This document shows positions 12,582-22,029 of a stretch of DNA of 23,564 nt, one piece after another. Origin of the DNA: an uncultured Collinsella sp. (lineage in GTDB: Bacteria > Actinomycetota > Coriobacteriia > Coriobacteriales > Coriobacteriaceae); NCBI GenBank assembly GCA_905204635.1, contig CAJLAN010000004.1, forward strand, positions 1 to 23,564, written 5' to 3'. The notes under the pieces are model-generated. The model made no database searches. It had not been told where the DNA came from and saw nothing but the letters and a program-made list of their open reading frames with translations. Every line of letters begins with the position of its first letter. Positions within the stretch are counted from its first letter, which is position 1. Made by a program: the position numbers and the translations under genes.

Positions 12582-13244
12582 ATGTCCGAAAAGAGTGCCC
12601 TGTTCATGGCGCGCACGACGCGCTTCCACGAGTTTGCCCGCAGCTTGACGACCACCCTGGGTGTCGAGGTGAGCCTGGCCACCCCCGATTCGCCGACTGC
12701 GGCGCACGACTTTGACCTGCTGATTCTCGATTCCGATGGCATCCGCAGCGACCGCATCGATCAGATTGCCAAATGGCTCGACGACCGCGGCGGCGTCCCC
12801 ATGCTGGTGATCGTTGACGACGAGGCGCTCGGCACCCTGCGCCTGCCGAATCACGCGCATGCCGACTTTGTATGCCCCACGGCGACGCCCAACGAGCTTA
12901 AGGCTCGCGCGCAGCGCCTGATGGGCGAGGAGGAGACCGTCACCGCCGACGATGTGCTCAACATCGACAACCTCGAGATCAACTTGGCCACCTACCAGGT
13001 GACGCTCGATAACGAGCCCATCGACCTGACGCTGATGGAGTACTCGTTGTTGAGCTTTTTGGCGACGCACCCCAACCGCGCCTACAGCCGCGAGGTGCTG
13101 CTGCACCGCGTGTGGGGCTTTGAGTACTGCGGCGGCACGCGCACCGTCGACGTGCACATCCGACGCATCCGCTCCAAGGTGGGCCCGCAGATCGCGGCAC
13201 ACATCACCACCGTCCGCGGCGTGGGCTATCTGTTTAAGGACTAG
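12582..13244 (+). CDS. glnR: GlnR-type orphan response regulator (OmpR family)
   Basis: 220 residues: a receiver-like domain (1-115) and an OmpR winged helix (about 120-220) with [40 protein letters not shown] and [10 protein letters not shown], very close to actinobacterial GlnR ([21 protein letters not shown]). The receiver lacks the usual acidic pair near residues 8-12 (ALFMARTT) and the conserved Lys (CPTATPNEL), although D50 sits at the phosphoacceptor place; this matches GlnR, which works without conventional phosphorylation. ATG 12582 has GGAGG 5 bases upstream. No sensor kinase is adjacent. It directly follows the synthetase-like gene, with a terminator after it, so the pair is likely an operon controlling nitrogen assimilation genes. 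Confidence 0.85.
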   Translation: [220 protein letters not shown]

Positions 13245-13248
13245 ATTT

Positions 13249-13285
13249 CCACCACAAAGGGGACAGACACCTTTGTGGTGGTTTT
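13249..13285 (+). terminator. Intrinsic terminator after glnR
   Basis: Perfect 12-bp stem CCACCACAAAGG/CCTTTGTGGTGG with a GGACAGACA loop, then TTTTG, 4 bases after the stop codon. A second hairpin, GCAGGCC/GGCCTGC (13289-13295 with 13307-13313), follows. Confidence 0.85.
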
Positions 13286-13397
13286 GCCGCAGGCCGGGTC
13301 CTTTTGGGCCTGCAACAGAACTTAAGCCTTCCTAAAAGATTGCGTTCTCATACACGTGCACCCGCATATTGGGGTACAACTCAACGTGAACAATGAT

Positions 13398-13425
13398 GGC
13401 CCGCCACATGTTTGGCGGGCCTTTG
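13398..13425 (+). terminator. Hairpin GGCCCGCCA/TGGCGGGCC before htrA
   Basis: Nine perfect pairs, 6-base loop, followed by TTTGGTTATTT. It lies only about 25 bases before the htrA start, so it is either a second terminator for glnR or a leader hairpin of htrA. Confidence 0.55.
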
Positions 13426-13450
13426 GTTATTTGACGAAAGGATCGCAGCC

Positions 13451-14911
13451 ATGAGCGAGAACGATTCCCAGCGTCCCCAGGATGCGGGCAACGCTGGCGA
13501 GACCCAGCAGCAGCCGCGTGTGCAGGTGGAGTCGACGCCTGCCGGCAACAACATTCCCTACGTGCAGGCTTACGACACACAGACCGGCAAGCCGCTCGTC
13601 GGTCAGCAGGTCGTGAACAAGCACACAGTGGTCAAGACCAAGACCAAAAAGCTGCCGATCTTTATTACAGCGCTCGCCGGCTGCGCATGCGGCGCCCTGT
13701 TGGTCATTGCGCTCATTATGAGTGGCACGCTCAATATCGGTGGCGGCAAGAATGCCGTGACGGCGGGCGCTTCGGGTTCATCGACGCAAAAGATTACGAT
13801 CGATTCCGAGGACACCACGCTGGCCGAAGCTGTTTCTGCCAAGGCCCTGCCCTCCGTGGTTTCCATTACCGCCACTTCGAGCGGTAGCCAGAATGGCTCG
13901 CTTTCGCAGTCTGCCGACGAGTCGGACAGCTCGGGCAGTGTCGGTTCGGGCGTGGTGCTCGATACCGAGGGCCACATCCTCACCAACAACCACGTGGTCG
14001 ATGGCTATGACCAGTACGTGGTGACCATGGACGACGGTACCACCTACGAGGCCGAGTTCGTGGGCAACGATGCCTCGAGCGACCTGGCCGTCATCAAGCT
14101 CAAGGATGCCGATGCCTCCAAGCTCACGCCGATCGAGATTGGTGATTCCTCCAAGCTCAACGTTGGCGAGTGGGTCATGGCGATCGGCTCGCCGTTCGGC
14201 AACGAGCAGTCTGTCTCCACCGGTATCGTCTCGGCGCTGTATCGCTCCACGGCCATGAGCTCTACCAGCGGCAACACCATCTATGCCAACATGATCCAGA
14301 CCGATGCCGCCATCAACCCGGGCAACTCCGGTGGCGCGCTCGTCAACGACAACGGCGAGCTCGTGGGTATTAACTCGCTCATCGAGAGCTACTCGGGCTC
14401 CAGCTCGGGCGTGGGCTTTGCCATTCCGGTTAACTACGCCAAGAACATTGCCGACCAGATCATCGACGGCAAGACGCCGGTTCATCCGTACCTGGGCGCC
14501 ACGCTTTCGAGCGTCAATGCGCTCAACGCCCGCACCAACAAGCTGAGCACCGATAGCGGCGCGTATGTGGCGAGCGTCGTTGAGGACGGTCCTGCCGCCA
14601 AGGCCGGCATTCAGGAGGGCGACGTCATCACCAAGCTGGGCGACGACGAGATCACGAGCGCCGATGGCCTGATCATCGCACTGCGCAGCCACGAGGTGGG
14701 CGAGAAGGTCGAGATCACGCTCGTGCGCGGCAAGGACGAGAAGAAGGTCACGGTTGAGTTGGGCTCTGACGAGGAGCTGCAGAGCCAGCAGCAGGATGAC
14801 AGCGCGACCGACACCGGCAACGGCGGTATTACCGACGAGCAGCTGCGCCAGTATCTGGAGGAGCTGTTGGGCCAGCAGGGCCAGGGTCAAGGCTACGGCC
14901 AGGGTTACTAA
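13451..14911 (+). CDS. htrA: HtrA/DegP-type membrane-anchored serine protease with PDZ domain
   Basis: 486 residues. A polar, Gln-rich cytoplasmic N-terminus (1-66) precedes one membrane anchor (about 68-91, LPIFITALAGCACGALLVIA). The trypsin-like protease domain is extracellular, with triad H181 (NNHVVDG), D211 (SSDLAVIKL) and S293 (GNSGGAL). One PDZ domain follows (about 365-460: AYVASVVEDGPAAKAGIQEG, DVITKLGDDEI). The C-terminus is an unusual Gln/Gly tail (GQQGQGQGYGQGY). Such proteases degrade or refold misfolded exported proteins. ATG 13451 is set by GAAAGGA 8 bases upstream; a longer frame from 13412 would include the hairpin. It is transcribed alone and ends at a strong terminator. Confidence 0.93.
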   Translation: MSENDSQRPQDAGNAGETQQQPRVQVESTPAGNNIPYVQAYDTQTGKPLVGQQVVNKHTVVKTKTKKLPIFITALAGCACGALLVIALIMSGTLNIGGGKNAVTAGASGSSTQKITIDSEDTTLAEAVSAKALPSVVSITATSSGSQNGSLSQSADESDSSGSVGSGVVLDTEGHILTNNHVVDGYDQYVVTMDDGTTYEAEFVGNDASSDLAVIKLKDADASKLTPIEIGDSSKLNVGEWVMAIGSPFGNEQSVSTGIVSALYRSTAMSSTSGNTIYANMIQTDAAINPGNSGGALVNDNGELVGINSLIESYSGSSSGVGFAIPVNYAKNIADQIIDGKTPVHPYLGATLSSVNALNARTNKLSTDSGAYVASVVEDGPAAKAGIQEGDVITKLGDDEITSADGLIIALRSHEVGEKVEITLVRGKDEKKVTVELGSDEELQSQQQDDSATDTGNGGITDEQLRQYLEELLGQQGQGQGYGQGY

Positions 14912-14937
14912 CGAGCCGTATCGCACATACCGATGCC

Positions 14938-14973
14938 AGAGGGGCTGTCCCATCAACGCGGGACAACCCCTCT
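14938..14973 (+). terminator. Intrinsic terminator after htrA
   Basis: 14-base arms AGAGGGGCTGTCCC/GGGACAACCCCTCT with one mismatch and an 8-base loop, followed by a pyrimidine-rich TCTACTTATT. A smaller hairpin GATCCGTT/AACGGATC (14983-14990 with 15004-15011) follows. Confidence 0.8.
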
Positions 14974-15126
14974 CTACTTATTGATCCGTTGGGGACGGAA
15001 GAAAACGGATCATTTGGAGCTGATAAGAGCATGGTTTGATCGCCGGATCCGCCCCGGTCCGTCGGCTGCCGATTCGGTGCGCTTCGAAAGGGCTATTCGG
15101 CGCCATGGTGACCGGTGGTACTCTAG

Positions 15127-17388
<2,262 letters not shown>

Positions 17389-17409
17389 GACATTGATAAC
17401 CAAATTAGA

Positions 17410-17449
17410 AAACCTCCCGGAAAGGTTGATACTTTCCGGGAGGTTTTTA
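17410..17449 (+). terminator. Intrinsic terminator after ligA
   Basis: Perfect 15-bp stem AAACCTCCCGGAAAG/CTTTCCGGGAGGTTT with a 7-base loop and a T run. Confidence 0.95.
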
Positions 17450-17510
17450 TTTGGGCGTGGTGGCGGGCAGCATGATCTGCGTCATGTAGGTTGCTGAGGG
17501 TGATCCTGCG
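17447..17510 (-). pseudogene. C-terminal coding fragment, copy 1
   Basis: The minus strand encodes SPSATYMTQIMLPATTPK then a stop (plus TTA 17447-17449). The same tail (DDPATYVTQITVPVTVLD, stop) occurs at 18578-18690. Nucleotide differences fall mostly at synonymous-type positions, suggesting both were once coding. No start codon or ribosome-binding site is supported; the parent family was not recognised. Confidence 0.4.
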
Positions 17511-17605
17511 GAGCGGTGTCGTTCCGAAGCGATAGAAGATTCATACAAGGCAAAGGGGCCCCGCAGTGAGGTCCCACAACGGGGCTGCCCCATTGTGATG
17601 AGTTT

Positions 17606-17639
17606 TATACACGTTAATATTAACATTAACGTGTATACT
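17606..17639 (+). promoter_or_regulatory. Autoregulatory palindrome and -10 of the Phd/PIN module
   Basis: A 32-bp inverted repeat (17606-17637) with arms TATACACGTTAAT / ATTAACGTGTATA and one mismatched pair near the centre. It overlaps -10 TATACT (17634-17639), 34 bases before the antitoxin start. This is the expected place for antitoxin-mediated repression. Confidence 0.75.
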
Positions 17640-17672
17640 GGGCAGTAAAGATATATGTTGAGAGGAGCCGTT

Positions 17673-18065
17673 ATGGTTACCGTCGCGTTTTCGGAGCTGC
17701 GCCAAAACCTTACGCAGGTGGCCGAAAAGGTTGCCAATGAGGGCGAGGAGGTCGTGGTCTTCAAGCGGAGCAAGCCGTTGTTCAAGATCGTGCCGCTCGA
17801 CTATGAAGGCCCGGTTGCAGCGGAATATGACGCTGCCCAGGAGCGTGGGGGCGCAAAGCCGACGTGCGGCACGGGCAAGCCCAAGCGCGACGTGGGTACG
17901 ATGTGGCATCCCAAGATCACCTGGAAGGAGATCCGTGAGATGCTCGCGGAGAATGAGGACTACCAGGAGTATCTCGATATCGTGGCTAACATGCCAAAGG
18001 GAACGCCGCTCGATACGATGACGGTTGAAGATGAAAAGCGCGTCGCGAGGGAGCGCTACCTATGA
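17673..18065 (+). CDS. Phd/YefM-type antitoxin
   Basis: 130 residues. The N-terminus VTVAFSELRQNLTQVAEKVANEG, followed by VVVFKRSKPLFKIVPL, is the Phd/YefM DNA-binding dimer fold. The C-terminal part (from about 70, TWKEIREMLAENEDYQEYLD and ERVARERYL) is longer than a minimal Phd and should be the flexible toxin-binding arm. ATG 17673 has AGAGGAG 5 bases upstream; an earlier ATG at 17655 has none. The toxin start overlaps the stop by four bases (ATGA), a typical toxin-antitoxin coupling. The promoter palindrome just upstream fits autorepression. Confidence 0.88.
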   Translation: MVTVAFSELRQNLTQVAEKVANEGEEVVVFKRSKPLFKIVPLDYEGPVAAEYDAAQERGGAKPTCGTGKPKRDVGTMWHPKITWKEIREMLAENEDYQEYLDIVANMPKGTPLDTMTVEDEKRVARERYL

Positions 18066-18484
18066 GAGCATTTCTCGATACCAATTTTCTGCTCGATTGC
18101 GTGCTGCCGGGCCGGCCGGAGCACGCAGCGGCGCAAACGATCAAGGGGCTCGTCGACGTGGGGCTTATCGAAGGCGTTGTTTCGGCCTGCTCTCTCAAGG
18201 ACGCGTACTACATTCTCACTAAACAGGCAGGCGAGGCGCGCGCCCGCGAGGTGGTGCGCGACTGCCTTAAGAGCTACTCGGTAGAGCCTCTCGACCAAGA
18301 GGCTTGTTTTACCTCCGCCTATTCCGATGAGCCGGACTTTGAGGACGGCTGTATCCGCGCGATGGCCGAGCGTGCCGGCGTGGACTTTATCATCACGCGT
18401 GACCGCGCCGCTTTTGTGCGCTCGACCATCAAGGCCTTCTCGCCTGCAGAGTTCATCCGTGCGTTTCCGATTCCGGAGGAGTAA
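18062..18484 (+). CDS. PIN-domain toxin (VapC-like)
   Basis: 140 residues with PIN-fold features: FLDTN at residues 4-8 (D6, first metal ligand), a central helical region (VSACSLKDAYYIL), then the acidic cluster DEPDFEDGC and the last ligand in DFIITRDRAAF. The C-terminus FSPAEFIRAF is a normal PIN ending. Such toxins are Mg2+-dependent ribonucleases inhibited by the upstream antitoxin. The start overlaps the antitoxin stop (ATGA). The RNA target is unknown. Confidence 0.9.
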   Translation: MRAFLDTNFLLDCVLPGRPEHAAAQTIKGLVDVGLIEGVVSACSLKDAYYILTKQAGEARAREVVRDCLKSYSVEPLDQEACFTSAYSDEPDFEDGCIRAMAERAGVDFIITRDRAAFVRSTIKAFSPAEFIRAFPIPEE

Positions 18485-18495
18485 AACCGCCATAT

Positions 18496-18510
18496 CGGGG
18501 ACTGTCCCCG
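18496..18510. repeat. Short palindrome CGGGGACTGTCCCCG
   Basis: A perfect 7-bp inverted repeat around one T, 11 bases after the PIN toxin gene, without a T-run. Confidence 0.5.
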
Positions 18511-18577
18511 GCGTGATGGTGCTCCTGTAGCCGACGCTCGTTAGTTGAGCTACGCTTCATACCTGCCCGGGAGGTTC

Positions 18578-18690
18578 TTAATCGAGCACAGTAACGGGCA
18601 CCGTGATTTGCGTCACGTAGGTCGCCGGGTCGTCGCTGATGATGTCGTCGATGAGGGCAATTTCACGTTGCCCCGCTACGCCACCAGCTT
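18578..18690 (-). pseudogene. C-terminal coding fragment, copy 2
   Basis: In the minus strand a frame without a start encodes QREIALIDDIISDDPATYVT and then QITVPVTVLD before a stop (plus TTA 18578-18580). It overlaps the last codons of the MATE gene in another frame. The tail matches copy 1 at 17447-17510; plus-strand segments 17465-17498 and 18596-18629 agree at 27 of 34 positions. Confidence 0.4.
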
Positions 18691-20022
18691 GTCAAAAGCC
18701 CCGCGCCGGTTGAGTACGGTAAACGCGACAACACAGATGACTGCCGACAAAATCGATCCGCACGGCGAAGCGATGCCCATGGGAAACAGCGTGTCGGAAT
18801 AGGCGTTCGACAGCAGCCAAGCGCCCGGTACGCGAATGAGCGCCACGGCCAGCACGTTGTGCGCAAAGCCGATGTAGCTCTTGCCATACGCAGCGAAAAA
18901 GCCGCTAAAGCAAATGTGGATGCCGGCATAGATTGCGTCGAAAATATAGCTGCGCATATAGCCGGTGCCGGCAGCGACTACTGCAGCGTCCTTGGCAAAA
19001 AAGCCGATAAACGCCGGTGCCACCAGCCACATCAGCACCGTGATCAGGCAGCCATACACCACCGAGATCGTCATGGCGTCCTTGAGCACCTGGCGCGCGC
19101 GGTCGCCCTTGCCCGCGCCGGCGTTTTGCGCCGTGAGTGCGCTGACGGTGGCGCCCATGGAACTCGGCACAATGAACAAAAAGCTGATCATCTTCTCGAC
19201 CAGGCCCACGGCGGCGGCGTCGACGAGCCCTCGGTGGTTGGCGATGACGGTGATAAACATAAACGCCACCTGGATGCAGCCGTCCTGCACGGCCACGGGC
19301 ACGCCGATCTTAAGAATGCTGCCGAGCACCTCGGGCTGGGGGCGCAGGTCGCTGCGCTTAACGTGGATGTTCGTGCGGCGGCTCTTGAGCCACACGAGCG
19401 CGAGGGCAACGCTGGCCGTCTGGGCGGTTACCGTGCCGAGCGCCGCACCCACGGGGCCGAGCCCCATGTGGCCGATAAACAGAAAGTCGAGCGCGATGTT
19501 GATGATGCATGCCACGCCGATCACGTACATGGGCGAGCGCGAATCGCCCAGCCCGCGAAAGATGGCCGAGAGGATGTTGTACGCGGCGATAAAGGGAATG
19601 CCTACAAAGCAAATGCGCAGGTAGGCGGCGGTGCCTTCAACCGCCTCGGCCGGCGTGCCAATGAGTGCCACGATCTGCGGACACAGTGCGAGCAAGATGG
19701 CGGCCAGCACTACCGAGACGCCCATAAAGAGCGTGATGGTGTTGCCGATGGCGGTCTCGGCGCGGTCGAAGCGGCGCGAGCCCACGGCGTGGCCGACGAC
19801 CACCGTGGTTCCCATGGCCAGTCCCACGAGTGCCACGGTAATCATATAGAGCGTCTGAGCGCCATTTGCCACGGCGGTGATGCCGGCGGCGCCGCTAAAC
19901 TGCCCCATCATGTACAGGTCGGCCATGCCGTAGAGCATCTGCAAAAAGTACGAGAGCATATAAGGCAGGGCAAAGACCGCGATGGTCTTAAGGACATTGC
20001 CGCGTGTGAGGTCGTGTTCCAT
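18676..20022 (-). CDS. MATE-family multidrug efflux transporter
   Basis: 448 residues with about 12 membrane segments in two related halves, the normal MATE layout. The N-terminus MEHDLTRGNVLKTIAVFALP and following YMLSYFLQMLYGMADLYMMGQF, then AVANGAQTLYMITVALVGLAMG, are hallmarks of the DinF/NorM-like branch common in Firmicutes and Coriobacteriia. It likely exports cationic compounds by Na+ or H+ antiport. The ATG at 20022 begins the protein at the family start, although its ribosome-binding site is weak. The promoter has a 19-base spacer with a dyad, the signature of MerR-type control. No MerR gene is in the window. Confidence 0.92.
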   Translation of the reverse strand: MEHDLTRGNVLKTIAVFALPYMLSYFLQMLYGMADLYMMGQFSGAAGITAVANGAQTLYMITVALVGLAMGTTVVVGHAVGSRRFDRAETAIGNTITLFMGVSVVLAAILLALCPQIVALIGTPAEAVEGTAAYLRICFVGIPFIAAYNILSAIFRGLGDSRSPMYVIGVACIINIALDFLFIGHMGLGPVGAALGTVTAQTASVALALVWLKSRRTNIHVKRSDLRPQPEVLGSILKIGVPVAVQDGCIQVAFMFITVIANHRGLVDAAAVGLVEKMISFLFIVPSSMGATVSALTAQNAGAGKGDRARQVLKDAMTISVVYGCLITVLMWLVAPAFIGFFAKDAAVVAAGTGYMRSYIFDAIYAGIHICFSGFFAAYGKSYIGFAHNVLAVALIRVPGAWLLSNAYSDTLFPMGIASPCGSILSAVICVVAFTVLNRRGAFDKLVA

Positions 20023-20062
20023 GGGCGGGACTTTCTGGCTGGGTTCGTTTAGCTACCAGTGT

Positions 20063-20093
20063 AGTGAAAACCCTACAACGATTGTAGAGTCAA
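20063..20093 (-). promoter_or_regulatory. MerR-type promoter of the MATE gene
   Basis: On the minus strand, -35 TTGACT (plus 20088-20093) and -10 TTCACT (plus 20063-20068) are 19 bases apart. Dyad CTACAA-TCG-TTGTAG (20073-20087) lies in the spacer. Overlong spacers with a central dyad are characteristic of MerR-family activated promoters. Confidence 0.65.
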
Positions 20094-20211
20094 GGTTTGT
20101 GTCGACGCCGGAGCGAAAAAGTCTCGTGCACCATTATTCCGAGTGAATATGGACACACGTCACGAGAACTCGCCGCCGGCGTTAACCTTGCAGAAAACGA
20201 TTTCGGAATAC

Positions 20212-20240
20212 TTGACACCATTATTCGGCGCGCAATAATA
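20212..20240 (+). promoter_or_regulatory. Promoter of the ABC exporter operon with palindrome in the spacer
   Basis: -35 TTGACA (20212-20217) and a -10-like ATAATA (20235-20240), 17-base spacing. ATTATTCGGCGCGCAATAAT (20220-20239) forms an inverted repeat across the spacer and -10, likely an operator. A related CATTATTC...GAATATGG site lies about 85 bases upstream. Confidence 0.65.
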
Positions 20241-20280
20241 CGTGCGTTTGCGAACAACGTTTGATGGGGGTTGAACCTGC

Positions 20281-22029
20281 GTGCGCAATCTCAAAATACT
20301 GTTTTCTTATCTAGGGGCATACCGTCGCGATGCCATCCTCGGCGTGTTCTTTGTCTCGGTCGAGACAGTGCTCGAGCTGTTTATCCCGGTCATCATGGCC
20401 AACATTATCGATGTGGGCGTGCCTGCGGGTGATATCAACTACATGCTGCTGCAGGGCGCGTACATGTTGGTGTGCGCTGCGCTTTCGCTGGTACTGGGCT
20501 TGGGTTATGCCCGCACGTCCGCCCGCTTTGCCTCGGGCCTAGGCGCTAACCTGCGCGAGGCCGAGTACAAAAAGATTCAGACGCTCGCTTTTGGTAACCT
20601 GGACAACTACGACGCCAGCTCGCTCGTCACCCGCATGACCACGGACATCACCGTTATCCAAAATGCCGTGGGCAACGGCTTTCGCCCTATGGTGCGCGGC
20701 CCGGTGACGCTTATCGTCGGCCTTATCTACGCGCTGATGCTGTCGCGCCCGCTCGCCACCGTCTTTGCGATCATCTTGCCCGTGCTGGCGATCGTGCTGG
20801 GTGTCATCACCTATCGCGTCAGTCCGCTCTACCGCCAACTCCAGACCTCGATGGACCACCTCAACGGCGTGGTACAGGAAGACCTCACCGCCGTGCGTGC
20901 CGTCAAGGCCTACGTTCGTACCGAGCACGAGGAGGCCAAGTTCGACACCGTCAATACCGAGCTCGCCGGCACTGCGACGAAGACCTTTGGCAACGCTGTG
21001 CTCAACCTGCCGGTGTTTCAGCTGTCGATGTACGTGGCGGCGCTTTCCATTCTGTGGATTGGCGGCCGCATGATTCTCGCCGGCAAGTTGGGTGTAGGCT
21101 CTCTCACGGGCTTTATGAGCTACGTGCTGCTGATCATGAACTCGCTCATGATGATTTCCAACGTGTTTTTGCTGCTCACGCGCGCTCTCACGAGTGTGGG
21201 CCGTATTGCAGAGGTGCTCGATGAGGAGCCCTTTATCGCCAACCCTGCGGGAGACCTCGCGACTGCGGCGCCAGCGGACGGCAGTATCGAGTTTCGCGAC
21301 GTTTCCTTTAAATACCGCGCGGATGCAGCCGAGGATGTGCTCGAGCATATCGACCTTCGCATCGAGAGCGGCTCGACGGTGGGCATCCTCGGCGGCACGG
21401 GTTCGGGCAAGAGCTCGCTTGTGCAGCTGATTGCGCGCCTGTACGACGCCACCGAAGGCGCCGTGCTTGTGGGCGGACGCGACGTGCGCGACTACGACCT
21501 CGCCGCCTTGCGCGACGCCGTGGGCATTGTGCTGCAAAAGAATGTGCTGTTTTCCGGCACGGTCAAGGATAACCTGCGCTGGGGCAACGAAAACGCCACC
21601 GACGACGAGATGGTCGAGGCGTGCAGGCTCGCGCAGGCGGACGAATTCGTCCGCTCCTTCCCCGACGGGTATGACACCTATATCGAGCAGGGCGGCTCGA
21701 ACGTCTCCGGCGGACAGAAGCAGCGTCTCTGCATCGCCCGGGCGCTTCTCAAAAAGCCGAAGATTCTGATCCTCGACGACTCGACCTCCGCGGTCGACAC
21801 GCGCACCGACGCGCTGATCCGCGAGGGCTTCCGCACCTATATCCCCGAGACGACGAAGATCATCATTGCCCAGCGCGTCGCGTCCGTGCAGGATGCCGAC
21901 CTCATTCTCGTGATGGACAACGGCCATATTGCGGACATGGGCACGCACGAGGAGCTCCTCGCTTCGAGTGAAATTTACCGCGAGGTCTACGAATCCCAGA
22001 CGAACGGAGGTGAGCAGGATGAAGCGTGA
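20281..22029 (+). CDS. ABC exporter half-transporter, degenerate-site subunit
   Basis: 582 residues: six-helix transmembrane domain (1-320) fused to a nucleotide-binding domain. Walker A is GGTGSGKSS, the signature VSGGQKQRLCIARAL, Walker B ILILDD followed by STSAVD. The catalytic Glu after Walker B is Asp, and the switch His is Gln (IIIAQRVASV), the pattern of the degenerate-site partner in heterodimeric exporters such as TM287/288 or BmrCD. Start is GTG 20281 with GGGGG about 10 bases upstream. The stop overlaps the next ABC gene by 11 bases. Phe codons are mainly TTT up to about 21550 and only TTC afterwards, so the last 480 bases look of different origin. Substrate is unknown, probably a drug or lipid. 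Confidence 0.93.
   Translation: MRNLKILFSYLGAYRRDAILGVFFVSVETVLELFIPVIMANIIDVGVPAGDINYMLLQGAYMLVCAALSLVLGLGYARTSARFASGLGANLREAEYKKIQTLAFGNLDNYDASSLVTRMTTDITVIQNAVGNGFRPMVRGPVTLIVGLIYALMLSRPLATVFAIILPVLAIVLGVITYRVSPLYRQLQTSMDHLNGVVQEDLTAVRAVKAYVRTEHEEAKFDTVNTELAGTATKTFGNAVLNLPVFQLSMYVAALSILWIGGRMILAGKLGVGSLTGFMSYVLLIMNSLMMISNVFLLLTRALTSVGRIAEVLDEEPFIANPAGDLATAAPADGSIEFRDVSFKYRADAAEDVLEHIDLRIESGSTVGILGGTGSGKSSLVQLIARLYDATEGAVLVGGRDVRDYDLAALRDAVGIVLQKNVLFSGTVKDNLRWGNENATDDEMVEACRLAQADEFVRSFPDGYDTYIEQGGSNVSGGQKQRLCIARALLKKPKILILDDSTSAVDTRTDALIREGFRTYIPETTKIIIAQRVASVQDADLILVMDNGHIADMGTHEELLASSEIYREVYESQTNGGEQDEA

Noticed and set aside
17447..17785. A 112-codon minus-strand gene upstream of the Phd antitoxin
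   Set aside because: Its first half overlaps the antitoxin promoter and coding start in antisense; only the C-terminal tail has a homologous copy, so it is treated as a fragment.
18859..20052. A 397-codon plus-strand frame opposite the MATE gene, rich in His, Asp, Gly and Ala
   Set aside because: Composition is typical of an antisense shadow, and the MATE frame on the other strand is clearly real.
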